Shown here in pieces: positions 32,021 to 39,219 of a stretch of DNA of 39,219 bases. Where the stretch lies: contig CAAEOZ010000011.1 in the NCBI GenBank assembly GCA_900757715.1, forward strand, positions 1 through 39,219, in the 5' to 3' direction. A program made the position numbers and the translations under genes. A model generated the notes under the pieces. The model ran no database searches. It was given only the letters and a program-made list of their open reading frames with translations, and was not told the origin of the DNA. The stretch comes from an uncultured Veillonella sp. Its GTDB lineage: Bacteria; Bacillota; Negativicutes; Veillonellales; Veillonellaceae. Every line of letters begins with the position of its first letter. Positions within the stretch are counted from its first letter, which is position 1.

Positions 32021-33616
32021 TTATAGCTCATGGTGTAATTTAGGGGTTGTTAAGAATGTTACATCCGGATTACGCTCTTGAACCCAACCCATTTGCCATT
32101 CGTTAGAGATAAGAACTACGGTGCGATCCCGATTATCTTTTACAATCATCGCATTATCTATACCTTTTAAGGCTGCAATATCAATTTCGCCGTCAATCCA
32201 ACGAGCAACGCCATATGGCAAAGTATGATTTAATAAATCTACGCCATATTCATTTTTGAGACGATACTCAAGAACTTCAAATTGAAGCATACCTACGGCA
32301 CCGACCACGAAGGAATCAAGGGCACCTGGTTGTTCAAAGATTTGAACAGCCCCTTCTTGAGCCAATTGAGTCATACCCTTTTGGAATTGCTTACGTTTCA
32401 TAGTATCTTTCGGGGATACGCGGGCAAAAAATTCCGGAGGGAATACAGGGAAGTCCCCGAAAGTTACTTTATGTTTTTGTGCACAAAGTGTATCGCCCAC
32501 ACCCATAGTACCTGCATCGAAAACACCGATAATGTCGCCAGGATATGCATCCTCTACAATGGTACGTTCCGTAGCCAAGAATTGTTGAGGCTGAGATAGG
32601 CGGATTGTTTTATTAGATTGGCGATGTAATACAGACATACCTTTTTCGAATTTACCAGAGCAGATACGCATAAATACGATACGGTCATGATGATTAGGAT
32701 CCATATTTGCTTGAATTTTGAATACTAGTGCGGAGAAGTCTTCGCTAGTAGGTTGTACCATTTCTTCTACCGCTTGTCGTGGAGCAGGGGATGGAGCTAG
32801 TTCTAAGAATTTTTCTAAGAATGGTTTTACCCCAAAATTCGTCATAGCAGAACCAAAGAACATAGGAGTTAATTCACCAGCACGAACTTTATCAAAATCG
32901 AATGGGTCTCCAGCAACGTCTAGCAATTCAATATCGTCGAGTAATGCTTGGTATACATCGTCACCTAATAACTCTTTCATACGAGGATCTGTTAATGAAC
33001 CTTTTTCGGAAGCTAACTTTTCTTGACCATGAGTTTCGTCTTTTGCAAAGAGCTCGATAGTTTCGTGTTCTCTGTCGTAGACGCCTTTGTATTCGCCATT
33101 AATACCGATAGGCCAGTTCATAGGACATGTACGAATGCCCAGAACATTTTCGATTTCTTCCATTAGATCGAATGGGCTACGACCGAAATGGTCAATTTTG
33201 TTTACAAATGTAAAGATAGGAATACCGCGCTCTTTTGATACGGCAAATAGTTTCTTTGTTTGGGCTTCGACGCCTTTTGCTACGTCGATAAGCATGACAG
33301 CACTGTCAGCAGCCATCAATGTACGGTATGTATCTTCAGAGAAGTCCTGATGACCAGGGGTATCAAGGATGTTTACGCGACAACCATCGTAGTCAAATTG
33401 TAACACGGAACTTGTTACAGAGATACCACGTTGTTTCTCGATCTCCATCCAGTCAGATACGGCGTGTTTTGCAGTTTTACGTGACTTTACGGATCCGGCT
33501 AAGTGAATAGCACCACCATATAATAGTAATTTTTCTGTTAGTGTTGTTTTACCCGCATCCGGGTGAGATATGATAGCAAACGTACGACGACGTTGTACTT
33601 CTTCTAAAAATGTCAT
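32021..33616 (-). CDS. prfC: Peptide chain release factor 3
   Basis: A 531-residue translational GTPase which recycles RF1 and RF2 from the ribosome after termination. G1 is SHPDAGKTT (residues 17-25), followed by the RF3-characteristic LLYGGAIHLAGSVK, switch II DTPGHQDF and G4 FVNKID. Domain III ends with QFEVLEYRLKNEYGVDLLN. Length is standard for RF3 and rules out EF-G or the TetM type. GAGGTGA precedes the ATG at 33616. It is transcribed alone and diverges from topB. Confidence 0.96.
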   Translation of the reverse strand: MTFLEEVQRRRTFAIISHPDAGKTTLTEKLLLYGGAIHLAGSVKSRKTAKHAVSDWMEIEKQRGISVTSSVLQFDYDGCRVNILDTPGHQDFSEDTYRTLMAADSAVMLIDVAKGVEAQTKKLFAVSKERGIPIFTFVNKIDHFGRSPFDLMEEIENVLGIRTCPMNWPIGINGEYKGVYDREHETIELFAKDETHGQEKLASEKGSLTDPRMKELLGDDVYQALLDDIELLDVAGDPFDFDKVRAGELTPMFFGSAMTNFGVKPFLEKFLELAPSPAPRQAVEEMVQPTSEDFSALVFKIQANMDPNHHDRIVFMRICSGKFEKGMSVLHRQSNKTIRLSQPQQFLATERTIVEDAYPGDIIGVFDAGTMGVGDTLCAQKHKVTFGDFPVFPPEFFARVSPKDTMKRKQFQKGMTQLAQEGAVQIFEQPGALDSFVVGAVGMLQFEVLEYRLKNEYGVDLLNHTLPYGVARWIDGEIDIAALKGIDNAMIVKDNRDRTVVLISNEWQMGWVQERNPDVTFLTTPKLHHEL

Positions 33617-33732
33617 GATTCACCTCTATTAATATGTTTGTAAAAGCAGATAAATCTTTACGTTCTACTTTCACAGTCTATATATCGTAAAAATTATACA
33701 TGATTTTTCTAGTTATGACCACTAAATTGTAG

Positions 33733-33771
33733 TATAATGAGATTTCATAGAACGGCTTGGGGTTGGCCGTT
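33733..33771 (+). promoter_or_regulatory. topB promoter and leader hairpin
   Basis: TATAAT at 33733-33738 is the best -10 candidate for topB; the -35 is weak. The leader that follows holds AACGGC (33751-33756) pairing with GCCGTT (33766-33771), about ten bases ahead of the AAGGAGGGG ribosome binding site. Without a T-run, it is not a terminator. Confidence 0.4.
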
Positions 33772-33795
33772 ATCTTCAGGTTAAGGAGGGGAACC

Positions 33796-36117
33796 ATGCG
33801 GTTATTTATTGCAGAAAAGCCATCCATGGCTCGCGAAATCAGTAAATGCTTACCAGAAAATAAGAATATCCAAAAGCGGAATGGTTATTTTATCCAAGGT
33901 GATGATGTGGTGACCTGGGTTGTAGGTCATGTATTGCATCAGGCTGAGCCTGGAGATTACGATGATAAATATATCCGTTGGCGTCCTCAAGATTTGCCTA
34001 TCGTGCCAGATGAGTGGAAATTGCTTGTCACAGATAGCAGCCGTCAACAGTTTGAGATTGTAAAAGACCTTATCGACAAAGCTGATGTCATCGTCAACGC
34101 AGGTGACCCGGATCGGGAAGGGCAACTCTTAGTTGATGAAGTTTTGTACTATGTAGGTAATACAAAACCAGTACAGCGTATTCTATTAAATGCCCTCGAT
34201 GAAAAATCCATTCGTTCCGCTCTTGATGATTTGAGAGATAACAAGGACTTTCACAATCTATATCAATCTGCATTGGCAAGAGCGCGGGCAGACTGGCTCA
34301 TTGGGATGAATTTATCTCGGGCATATACATTATCTGAACGTTATAAAGGTAATAAGGTAACATTGCCAATTGGTCGTGTTAAAACCCCTACCTTGGCGTT
34401 AGTTGTTCGTAGAGAACGTGAATTAGAATCCTTTAAGCCTGTAGACTATTTTACTGTAAAGGTTTTATATAATCATCCGAATGGGGTGTTTTGGGCCACT
34501 TGGCAGCCGACGGATGAGCAAAAAGGATTAGATCCTGATGGTCGTCTTATTAATAAGGCCATAGCTGATTCATTAGTTGAACAATTGCAAAGAGGACCTG
34601 ATGGTGTTATTAAAACTGTTACTAAATCCAAAAAGAAAGATGTACAGCGTTTACCGTTATCTTTGTCATCCTTACAGGTACTGGCAGGTAAAGCCTTTTC
34701 TTATGATCCACAAACTGTGCTTGATACAGCGCAGAAATTATATGAAAAGAAATTAACTACCTATCCGCGTTCTGATTGTGAATATTTACCACCCAATCAA
34801 TATGGTGACCGTAATGCAATCCTAAACAATCTACAAAATGCAGGTGATGAGAAATTAGCACAGTGGGCTACCGATGCAGACCGTTCTATTAAGAGCCGTG
34901 CTTGGAATGAAAAGAAAATTACCGCCCATCATGCTATTATTCCTACAACGGTGGCTTGTAATATAAATAGTTTGTCCCAAGAGGAGCGAAATATTTATTT
35001 CCTCATCAGTCAAGCTTATATTGCTCAATTTTATGGGGAGCATATTTACGAGCAAACTAAAATTGTAGTAGAACAATGTAAGGAAGAGTTTGTAGCTAAT
35101 GGTCGTGTAGTTATCGAAGAAGGATGGAAATTGCTTTATAAACGACATAAGTCTAAATCTACGACGGACAATGACGAGCCCGATCTAACCGATGAGCGTG
35201 GGGCTGAGTCAGACCCTAAAAAAGAGATTATTGAAGAAACGGACCACTTGCCGGCGGTTAAAAAGAACGATACTGTTTTATATACGGATTCTTCTGTAGA
35301 GGCTAAACAAACAAAGCCACCATCCCGTTTTACGCCGTCCACATTGCTACAAGCGATGAAGGAAATTCATAAATTCGTAAAAAATGAAGATTTGAAAAAA
35401 CAATTAAAGGCTGTATCTGGTATTGGTACAGAAGCAACGCGGGCAAACATAATTGATGAGCTTATCAGTCGAGGCTTTATGAAAACGTCAGGAAAGAAGC
35501 AAGTCTTATCTCCAACGGAAACGGGCTATCTCTTAGTAGATGCTCTGCCAGAAGAGCTGCTTTATCCTGATGAAACAGCTGTTTGGGAAGAACGCTTAGC
35601 ACTTATGAGCGAAGGAGAGGATACATTAGATTCCTTCTTAGCGGATCAAATTAATTTTTTACAATTATTAATTGATAAACTTGGTTTTGATAAAGTAGTA
35701 AACTCTGATCAAATGATGCCAAATGTGGTTAGAACTATAACGAGCCAAAATCGTAAACGCCCTATGGATAGTGAAAGCGTAGACTTGTCTTCATTGCCTG
35801 TATGTCCTAAATGTAAAAAAGGGCGTTTGCAACAGCGGAATGGTAAATTTGGTGCCTTTTTAGGCTGTACAAATTATCCTACTTGTAAACATACTCAGCC
35901 AGTAGAAGGGGATGTTTCTAGTATTGAAGATAATATTGAAGTATCTGATGAAGATAAACAATATAAATGCCCTAGATGTAACGTAGGTTACTTTGTGAAA
36001 CAAGAGGTGAGAGGTCGAACAAACTGGATTTGTAGTAATCGATCTCAATGTAAGACCCAATGTTCTGATGTAGATGGGGTACCGAGCATTTATGTTAACA
36101 AATCTAACATTACTTAG
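33796..36117 (+). CDS. topB: DNA topoisomerase III
   Basis: A 773-residue type IA topoisomerase that relaxes and decatenates DNA through single-strand breaks. The Toprim part begins MRLFIAEKPSMAREISKCLP and has AGDPDREGQLL. The active-site tyrosine is Tyr323 in TTYPRSDCEYL, matching Tyr328 of Escherichia coli. The C-terminal tail has two zinc-finger-like clusters: Cys670, Cys673, Cys691, Cys697, and Cys725, Cys728, Cys746, Cys752 with Cys756 beyond. The ATG at 33796 is chosen from AAGGAGGGG and family alignment. It stands alone, with no relaxase or integrase nearby, so it is read as chromosomal, not conjugative. Confidence 0.94.
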   Translation: MRLFIAEKPSMAREISKCLPENKNIQKRNGYFIQGDDVVTWVVGHVLHQAEPGDYDDKYIRWRPQDLPIVPDEWKLLVTDSSRQQFEIVKDLIDKADVIVNAGDPDREGQLLVDEVLYYVGNTKPVQRILLNALDEKSIRSALDDLRDNKDFHNLYQSALARARADWLIGMNLSRAYTLSERYKGNKVTLPIGRVKTPTLALVVRRERELESFKPVDYFTVKVLYNHPNGVFWATWQPTDEQKGLDPDGRLINKAIADSLVEQLQRGPDGVIKTVTKSKKKDVQRLPLSLSSLQVLAGKAFSYDPQTVLDTAQKLYEKKLTTYPRSDCEYLPPNQYGDRNAILNNLQNAGDEKLAQWATDADRSIKSRAWNEKKITAHHAIIPTTVACNINSLSQEERNIYFLISQAYIAQFYGEHIYEQTKIVVEQCKEEFVANGRVVIEEGWKLLYKRHKSKSTTDNDEPDLTDERGAESDPKKEIIEETDHLPAVKKNDTVLYTDSSVEAKQTKPPSRFTPSTLLQAMKEIHKFVKNEDLKKQLKAVSGIGTEATRANIIDELISRGFMKTSGKKQVLSPTETGYLLVDALPEELLYPDETAVWEERLALMSEGEDTLDSFLADQINFLQLLIDKLGFDKVVNSDQMMPNVVRTITSQNRKRPMDSESVDLSSLPVCPKCKKGRLQQRNGKFGAFLGCTNYPTCKHTQPVEGDVSSIEDNIEVSDEDKQYKCPRCNVGYFVKQEVRGRTNWICSNRSQCKTQCSDVDGVPSIYVNKSNIT

Positions 36118-36142
36118 AAATGATTGTTTTTATTGTAATAAT

Positions 36143-36180
36143 AAAAAGACGCGCACAGCTTAGCTGTGTGCGTCTTTTTT
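36143..36180. terminator. Convergent terminator, topB / DEAD-box gene
   Basis: AAAAAGACGCGCACAGC (36143-36159) pairs, with one G-U, with GCTGTGTGCGTCTTTTT (36163-36179) around a three-base loop. The T-runs on both strands suit either gene; the helicase stop is 62 bases away. Confidence 0.85.
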
Positions 36181-36241
36181 GTTGAAACTGTTCTTGTAGA
36201 AGAAAAATTTCTTCATTTGGTTTAGGATATTAAGGTGAATT

Positions 36242-37540
36242 TTATCTGCGTTTGCCACGACGCCCAGTCTGAGACGTAGAAGCGCGGCGTTGGCGTGTAT
36301 TTGAGCCTTTGTGACCTCGTGCCTTGTGAGCTTTAGCCTTAGTTGATTGGTAAGTGCTTGTAACCTTAGGTTTACTAGCTGATTTTGTGCGTTTTGGCGC
36401 AGTACTGGCGTTGCCCTTAGTCTTAATCTGACCATCTTTTGTATATTTGGTAAGCGTAGCTTGAATAGCTCGTTCAATACGTCTTAACCAAGCCTCATCC
36501 TGTGGAGTTGCAAATGTTACAGCAATACCTGAGTTACCAGCACGACCTGTACGTCCAATTCGATGGATATAGTAATCTACATCGCGAGGTACGTCGTAAT
36601 TATATACATGTGTGATACCTTCAATGTCGATACCGCGAGCCGCAATATCGGTAGCTACTAAGATTTGTGTTTTCGCTTTTGCAAAGTCTCGTAGAATTTG
36701 TGTGCGACGACCTTGTGTCAAGTCACCGTGCATTTCTGCAATATTAAGCCCTGCTGCGGTTAACTCGTAGGATAAACGAATGGCACCTTCCCGTTTATTA
36801 CAGAATACAATTGCTAAGAATGGATTGTCATCTTCAATCATTTTGATGAGACGTTGTGTTTTTTCTTCAGGATTCATCATATACACTCGTTGATCAATTG
36901 ATTCGAGCGTGATATGTTTGCCTTCTGCTGTTACAGAAATAGGTTTAGACATGTATGCCTTTGCGAGATTTCGGATTTTATCTGGAATTGTTGCAGAGAA
37001 TAGCAACAGTTGCCTATTAGCGTCTGTTTGGCTAATGAGATTTTCAATATCTGGTAAGAAACCCATATGCAACATTTGGTCTGCTTCGTCTAGTACAACA
37101 CGGCGAATACAATCTAAATGTAGGGAACCGCGTTTTGCGTGATCCAATAATCGACCAGGTGTACCTAGAATAACTTGAGGACGACGTCCCAGTTGCTGTA
37201 GTTGGGCTTCAATAGTTTTACCACCGATGAGAGGGAGGATATCTACATTTAAAATAGAACCTAGTTCCTTCGCTTCGTCGGAAATTTGTTTAATTAGTTC
37301 TCGTGTAGGTGCAATGATAAGCACTTGTTCTTGATGAACATCAGTATGTACACGTTGTAAAATTGGCAGTAAGAAGGCTAGTGTCTTCCCCGTGCCTGTT
37401 TGAGCTTTTGCTATGACATCATTCCCTTTAAAGACGACAGGAATGGATTGTTCTTGAATTGGCGTGGGCTCCTTGATACCTTGTTTTTGTAGGGCTATGA
37501 TGAGCTCATCACAAACACCTAAAGATTTAAAAGATTTCAT
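36242..37540 (-). CDS. DEAD-box RNA helicase
   Basis: A 432-residue ATP-dependent RNA helicase of the RhlE/CshA group. Motifs in order: Q-motif with PTPIQEQSIP (residues 25-34), Walker A AQTGTGKT (46-53), PTRELI, TPGRLL, VLDEADQML, SAT, and in the second domain ATDIAARGID and HRIGRTGRAG. After residue about 365 comes a basic, low-complexity tail rich in Lys, Arg, Ser, Thr and Gln ending GRRGKRR, likely for RNA binding. Such enzymes help ribosome assembly and mRNA decay, often in the cold. AGAAAGGAC precedes the ATG. Which member of the group it is cannot be set from sequence alone. Confidence 0.92.
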   Translation of the reverse strand: MKSFKSLGVCDELIIALQKQGIKEPTPIQEQSIPVVFKGNDVIAKAQTGTGKTLAFLLPILQRVHTDVHQEQVLIIAPTRELIKQISDEAKELGSILNVDILPLIGGKTIEAQLQQLGRRPQVILGTPGRLLDHAKRGSLHLDCIRRVVLDEADQMLHMGFLPDIENLISQTDANRQLLLFSATIPDKIRNLAKAYMSKPISVTAEGKHITLESIDQRVYMMNPEEKTQRLIKMIEDDNPFLAIVFCNKREGAIRLSYELTAAGLNIAEMHGDLTQGRRTQILRDFAKAKTQILVATDIAARGIDIEGITHVYNYDVPRDVDYYIHRIGRTGRAGNSGIAVTFATPQDEAWLRRIERAIQATLTKYTKDGQIKTKGNASTAPKRTKSASKPKVTSTYQSTKAKAHKARGHKGSNTRQRRASTSQTGRRGKRR

Positions 37541-37956
37541 GGATTGTCCTTTCTATAATACATATTATATTAATTATACAGTATGCACATACTAGGGGCA
37601 AATGAATTGAACTTGGAAGATTTATAGTCTTAATATATTCTAGACTCAAAAAAATATTATAGTACTTTCGAATATATTTTTTTGATAATATATAGAAAAA
37701 TATTGATATAATTAAGTGAAATGAGAAATGAAAACATTAAAATAACTACATTTAAACTATTTATAAACTGTTAATTGAGAATGTGTAAGCATTTGTAAAT
37801 GATAATCTTTGTAGTGTTTATTGATTACTGTATCTAAATATATAGCCATGAAATATTAAATTTCAGCTAGTATTCAGTATTTTATTAGATAATCATATAA
37901 ATAATCTCATATTAAATATGATAATAAAATATAGATATGAGATAAAAATAAACCAT
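37541..37956. other. Long A/T-rich intergenic region before feoAB
   Basis: About 415 bases with no plausible gene on either strand. It must contain the helicase promoter (leftward) near 37560. At 37795-37813 GTAAATGATAATCTTTGTA matches 14 of 19 positions of the Fur-box consensus GATAATGATAATCATTATC, a weak second iron-box candidate 160 bases upstream of the better one. Several short A/T hairpins occur; none looks like a known riboswitch. Confidence 0.45.
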
Positions 37957-37975
37957 AATAATGATAATAATTGTT
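37957..37975. promoter_or_regulatory. Fur-like box of feoAB
   Basis: AATAATGATAATAATTGTT matches 15 of 19 positions of the Fur-box consensus. It overlaps the first bases of the -35 element at 37974. Iron-loaded Fur or a relative bound here would block feoAB transcription, the usual control of ferrous uptake. A/T-rich surroundings raise the chance of a false match. Confidence 0.55.
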
Positions 37976-38001
37976 GAAATTAATGCTTGATTTGATATAA
38001 T
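37974..38001 (+). promoter_or_regulatory. feoAB promoter
   Basis: TTGAAA (37974-37979) and TATAAT (37996-38001) are 16 bases apart, with a TGA extension just ahead of the -10. The transcript should start near 38008, giving a leader of about 70 bases with TAGGAGGTG before feoA. Confidence 0.6.
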
Positions 38002-38079
38002 AATTTAAGATATTAATACGCATTATTATTTTGTGTGGTTAATATGAGGTTGTTAGGTACAATAATTAGGAGGTGTCGT

Positions 38080-38313
38080 ATGGCTATCAAAAAGTTGAAA
38101 GACATGAAGCCAGGTGAGTCTGGTCTTATTGTTGCACTACATGGCAGTGGCAATGTTAAGCATCGTCTAATCGACATGGGTCTCGTACATGGTACAAAAA
38201 TCCATGTTATGAAGTTTGCCCCTTTGGGTGATCCGGTGGAGATCAAAGTAAAAAACTTTGAATTAGCACTTCGTACAAGCGAAGCTGGCATGATTGATGT
38301 AGATGTTCAATAG
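38080..38313 (+). CDS. feoA: Ferrous iron transport protein A
   Basis: A 77-residue SH3-like protein with the FeoA pattern: PGESGLIVALHGSGNVKHRLIDMGLVHGTKIHV, read as two parts, with G...RLIDMGL as the signature, then PLGDPVEIKVKNFELALR. It binds the cytoplasmic side of FeoB and is needed for ferrous uptake. The ATG at 38080 has TAGGAGGTG at 38067-38075; the frame runs 15 codons further upstream without a site. The feoB ribosome binding site overlaps its stop codon, so the two are co-translated. Confidence 0.94.
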   Translation: MAIKKLKDMKPGESGLIVALHGSGNVKHRLIDMGLVHGTKIHVMKFAPLGDPVEIKVKNFELALRTSEAGMIDVDVQ

Positions 38314-38322
38314 GAGGTTCAC

Positions 38323-39219
38323 ATGGCAGAAAATGGGCAAATTCGCATTGCCTTAGCAGGTAACCCAAACTGTGGTAAAACTACAATGTTTAATAATATC
38401 ACAGGGGCGAAGCAACACGTGGGTAACTATCCAGGTGTTACAGTAGAGAAAAAAGAAGGCCATACGAAATTTGATGGCCATGAGTTATTGTTTATTGACT
38501 TACCAGGTACATATAGCTTAACTGCACGTTCCTTGGATGAGTTAGTAGCGCGTAATGTTATCGTAAATGATAACCCAGATGTAATTGTTAATGTTCTTGA
38601 TGCATCTAACTTGGAACGTAACTTATATTTAGCTGCACAATTATTGGAACTTGAAAAGCCAATGGTTATTGCTCTAAACATGGCTGACGTTGCTGAAGAA
38701 ATGGGCATCAAATACGACCTAAAAAAAATGGCAGAAATGACAGGGGCTACAATTGTTAGCACAGTAGGTCGTACAAACATTGGTACAAAAGACTTGTTAG
38801 AAGCAACAATTAGTGTAGCTGCTTCTCAAAAAGCTCCTGGTGTAACAATTAACTATGGTGATTTGTTAGAAGGCAAAATTAGTGAGCTTGTAGAAGAACT
38901 AAAACAAGCTGGCACTGTTACATATCCACTTCGTTGGATTGCTATTAAATTACTTGAAAAAGATGCGGACGTTATTGGCAAGGTTATGCGCTTTGATAAT
39001 ACGGAAGCTGTTATTCAAAAGGCTGAAGCTATTCGTGAAGAAATTAAAGATCAAGTCGATCTTGATGTAGTATTCCAAGAATATCGTCACCGCTTCGCAG
39101 TAGAAGTATATAATAAATGCTTAACACAGGCTCCTACACAATTAGAAACGCGTTCTGACCGTTATGATAAAATTTTAACTCACCGTATTCTTGGTTTGCC
39201 AATTTTTATGGTTGTAATG
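38323..39219 (+). CDS. feoB: Ferrous iron transporter FeoB (5' part, cut by window)
   Basis: The first 299 codons of FeoB, running off the end of the window. The cytoplasmic G domain is complete: G1 GNPNCGKTT (residues 13-21), switch I GNYPGVTVEKKEG, G3 DLPGTYSL (from Asp59), and G4 NMAD near residue 119. The helical GDI-like domain follows, and the last codons (ILGLPIFMVV) begin the first membrane helix. FeoB moves Fe2+ across the inner membrane in a GTP-dependent manner. It is preceded by AGGAGG and starts nine bases past feoA. Normal length is 600-800 residues, so more than half is missing. Confidence 0.95.
   Translation, partial: MAENGQIRIALAGNPNCGKTTMFNNITGAKQHVGNYPGVTVEKKEGHTKFDGHELLFIDLPGTYSLTARSLDELVARNVIVNDNPDVIVNVLDASNLERNLYLAAQLLELEKPMVIALNMADVAEEMGIKYDLKKMAEMTGATIVSTVGRTNIGTKDLLEATISVAASQKAPGVTINYGDLLEGKISELVEELKQAGTVTYPLRWIAIKLLEKDADVIGKVMRFDNTEAVIQKAEAIREEIKDQVDLDVVFQEYRHRFAVEVYNKCLTQAPTQLETRSDRYDKILTHRILGLPIFMVVM

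Noticed and set aside
36160..36477. 105-codon Leu/Arg-rich frame overlapping the helicase tail
   Set aside because: It is an alternate frame of the repetitive Lys/Arg tail and runs into the terminator hairpin, so it is a composition artefact.

Overview
The window looks like chromosomal DNA of a low-GC Negativicutes bacterium, most likely Veillonella or a close relative. This rests on recalled protein similarity and gene content; no search was run. Base composition is AT-rich, most genes have strong AGGAGG-type ribosome binding sites, and many end in compact intrinsic terminators. There are 27 supported protein genes (the last is cut by the window end) and one tRNA-Gly. No CRISPR array, insertion sequence, prophage or rRNA is visible.

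Left part (1-5.8 kb): a GC-richer, imperfectly repeated non-coding stretch at the edge; then, leftward, a small molbindin gene and tRNA-Gly(CCC). Rightward come a PepSY-type membrane protein, two tandem NhaA Na+/H+ antiporters, and a secreted peptidoglycan-binding/3D-domain protein flanked by two unusually long-looped hairpins.

Core block (5.8-18.5 kb, all rightward): purR behind a pair of PurBoxes, glmU, prs, pth, an Orn/Lys/Arg decarboxylase-family gene (yaaO-like), tmk, holB, ricT, trmN6, rsmI, metG and tatD. This is the purine/PRPP, cell-wall precursor, translation and replication housekeeping cluster whose order is familiar from Bacillus subtilis. The yabE-like, rnmV and ksgA genes that follow tatD in Bacillus are also here, in the same order. 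They are split by two insertions: a ppx-ppx-ppk polyphosphate operon (18.7-23.9 kb) and a leftward lysR / metE-like / msrAB methionine block (25.3-28.6 kb).

Right part (30.1-39.2 kb): leftward gltS and prfC, rightward topB, a leftward DEAD-box helicase, and the feoAB ferrous iron uptake operon, with a Fur-like box over the -35 element of its promoter. feoB runs off the window.

Points most worth attention: the second Ppx-like protein has lost the phosphate-loop and HD residues and looks like a catalytically dead partner in the polyphosphate operon; the PurBox pair at purR; the decarboxylase in a lineage known for polyamine-decorated peptidoglycan; the paired 54-nt-loop hairpins; and the edge repeat family.
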